A stretch of DNA of 64,000 nt from contig NZ_JABGCJ010000005.1 of the NCBI RefSeq assembly GCF_019799965.1, positions 248,001 through 312,000 of the forward strand, given 5' to 3'. Of the stretch, positions 63,877-64,000 are shown piece after piece. Origin of the DNA: Modestobacter italicus (lineage in GTDB: Bacteria > Actinomycetota > Actinomycetes > Mycobacteriales > Geodermatophilaceae). Position 1 is the first letter of the stretch. Each line of letters begins with the position of its first letter. The translations under genes were made by a program, and so were the position numbers. The notes below the pieces were generated by a model. It was not told the origin of the DNA. It did not search any database and saw only the letters and a program-made list of their open reading frames with translations.

Positions 63877-64000
63877 GTGTCCCACGACCCGCTCACGGAG
63901 AGCCTGGCGCTCATCGAGCACGGTCTCCGCAGCGACGCGACCCGGCTGAGCCGGCGCCGACGGTCGCTCGCCGTGGCGGTGGACGTGGACGGTGACGTCG
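63877..64000 (+). CDS. Unknown protein, N-terminal fragment (continues past window)
   Basis: An open frame from a GTG at 63877 to the window edge, 41 codons. It begins SHDPLTESLALIEHGLRSD and then has an Arg-rich stretch. It follows oleD by 18 nt and may belong to the same transcript. Too short to identify. Confidence 0.5.
   Translation, partial: MSHDPLTESLALIEHGLRSDATRLSRRRRSLAVAVDVDGDV

Overview
The window looks like chromosomal DNA of a very high-GC actinobacterium. GTG starts are common, GTGA/ATGA stop-start overlaps are frequent, and codon third positions are overwhelmingly G or C. Gene content fits the Geodermatophilaceae (Blastococcus, Geodermatophilus, Modestobacter): an oleA-oleBC-oleD olefin cluster with the fused oleBC, a DesA3-type desaturase with its ferredoxin reductase, an actinobacterial PHO box and a DivIVA-type protein. 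The family-level placement is inference. I see no tRNA, rRNA, insertion sequence, integrase or CRISPR array.

Layout. 1-9.7 kb: an alditol oxidase fragment and a sugar or polyol catabolic block (isomerase, Gfo/Idh/MocA oxidoreductase, ABC importer, ROK repressor with a good promoter and dyad operator), then a PLP dehydratase. 9.8-18.6 kb: PnuC, a 2-keto acid decarboxylase divergent from an Lrp regulator, an M20 amidohydrolase and AbgT transporter around a Mug DNA glycosylase, then a dehydratase overlapping a divergent glucose-6-phosphate dehydrogenase. 18.8-24 kb: flavohemoprotein overlapping a DivIVA-like gene, glutamate dehydrogenase, and a short-chain fatty acid transporter. 24-33 kb: a formaldehyde-type alcohol dehydrogenase, small unknown genes, a palindromic repeat cluster, a phytase-like esterase behind a PHO box, and a LysR-linked route converting 5-dehydro-4-deoxyglucarate to 2-oxoglutarate. 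33-41 kb: a universal stress protein, a four-gene MacB-type ABC cassette bounded by twin terminators, and a desaturase, reductase and PucR regulator group.

41-52 kb is the most unusual part. An ArsR-type metal regulator and a CPA1 antiporter, preceded by a 16-residue leader peptide, lie divergent from a complex I-like operon. That operon has only membrane-arm subunits (NuoA, H, J, K, L, M, N). NuoB, C, D, E, F, G and I are absent as normal genes. In the place of B-C-D is one protein with degenerate NuoB-like and NuoD-like ends joined by an acidic linker carrying nine perfect HGDMD repeats. NuoH lacks the acidic quinone-site loop, NuoJ has a methionine-packed helix, and the key channel Glu is Asp in NuoM and Leu in NuoN. 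This suggests a redox-free, possibly metal-responsive ion-translocating complex built from the complex I membrane arm.

52-64 kb: a DHA2-family exporter, a chimeric hemerythrin/hydrolase relic, a cytochrome P450, a three-subunit molybdenum hydroxylase, the olefin (ole) operon, and the start of an unidentified gene that runs out of the window.
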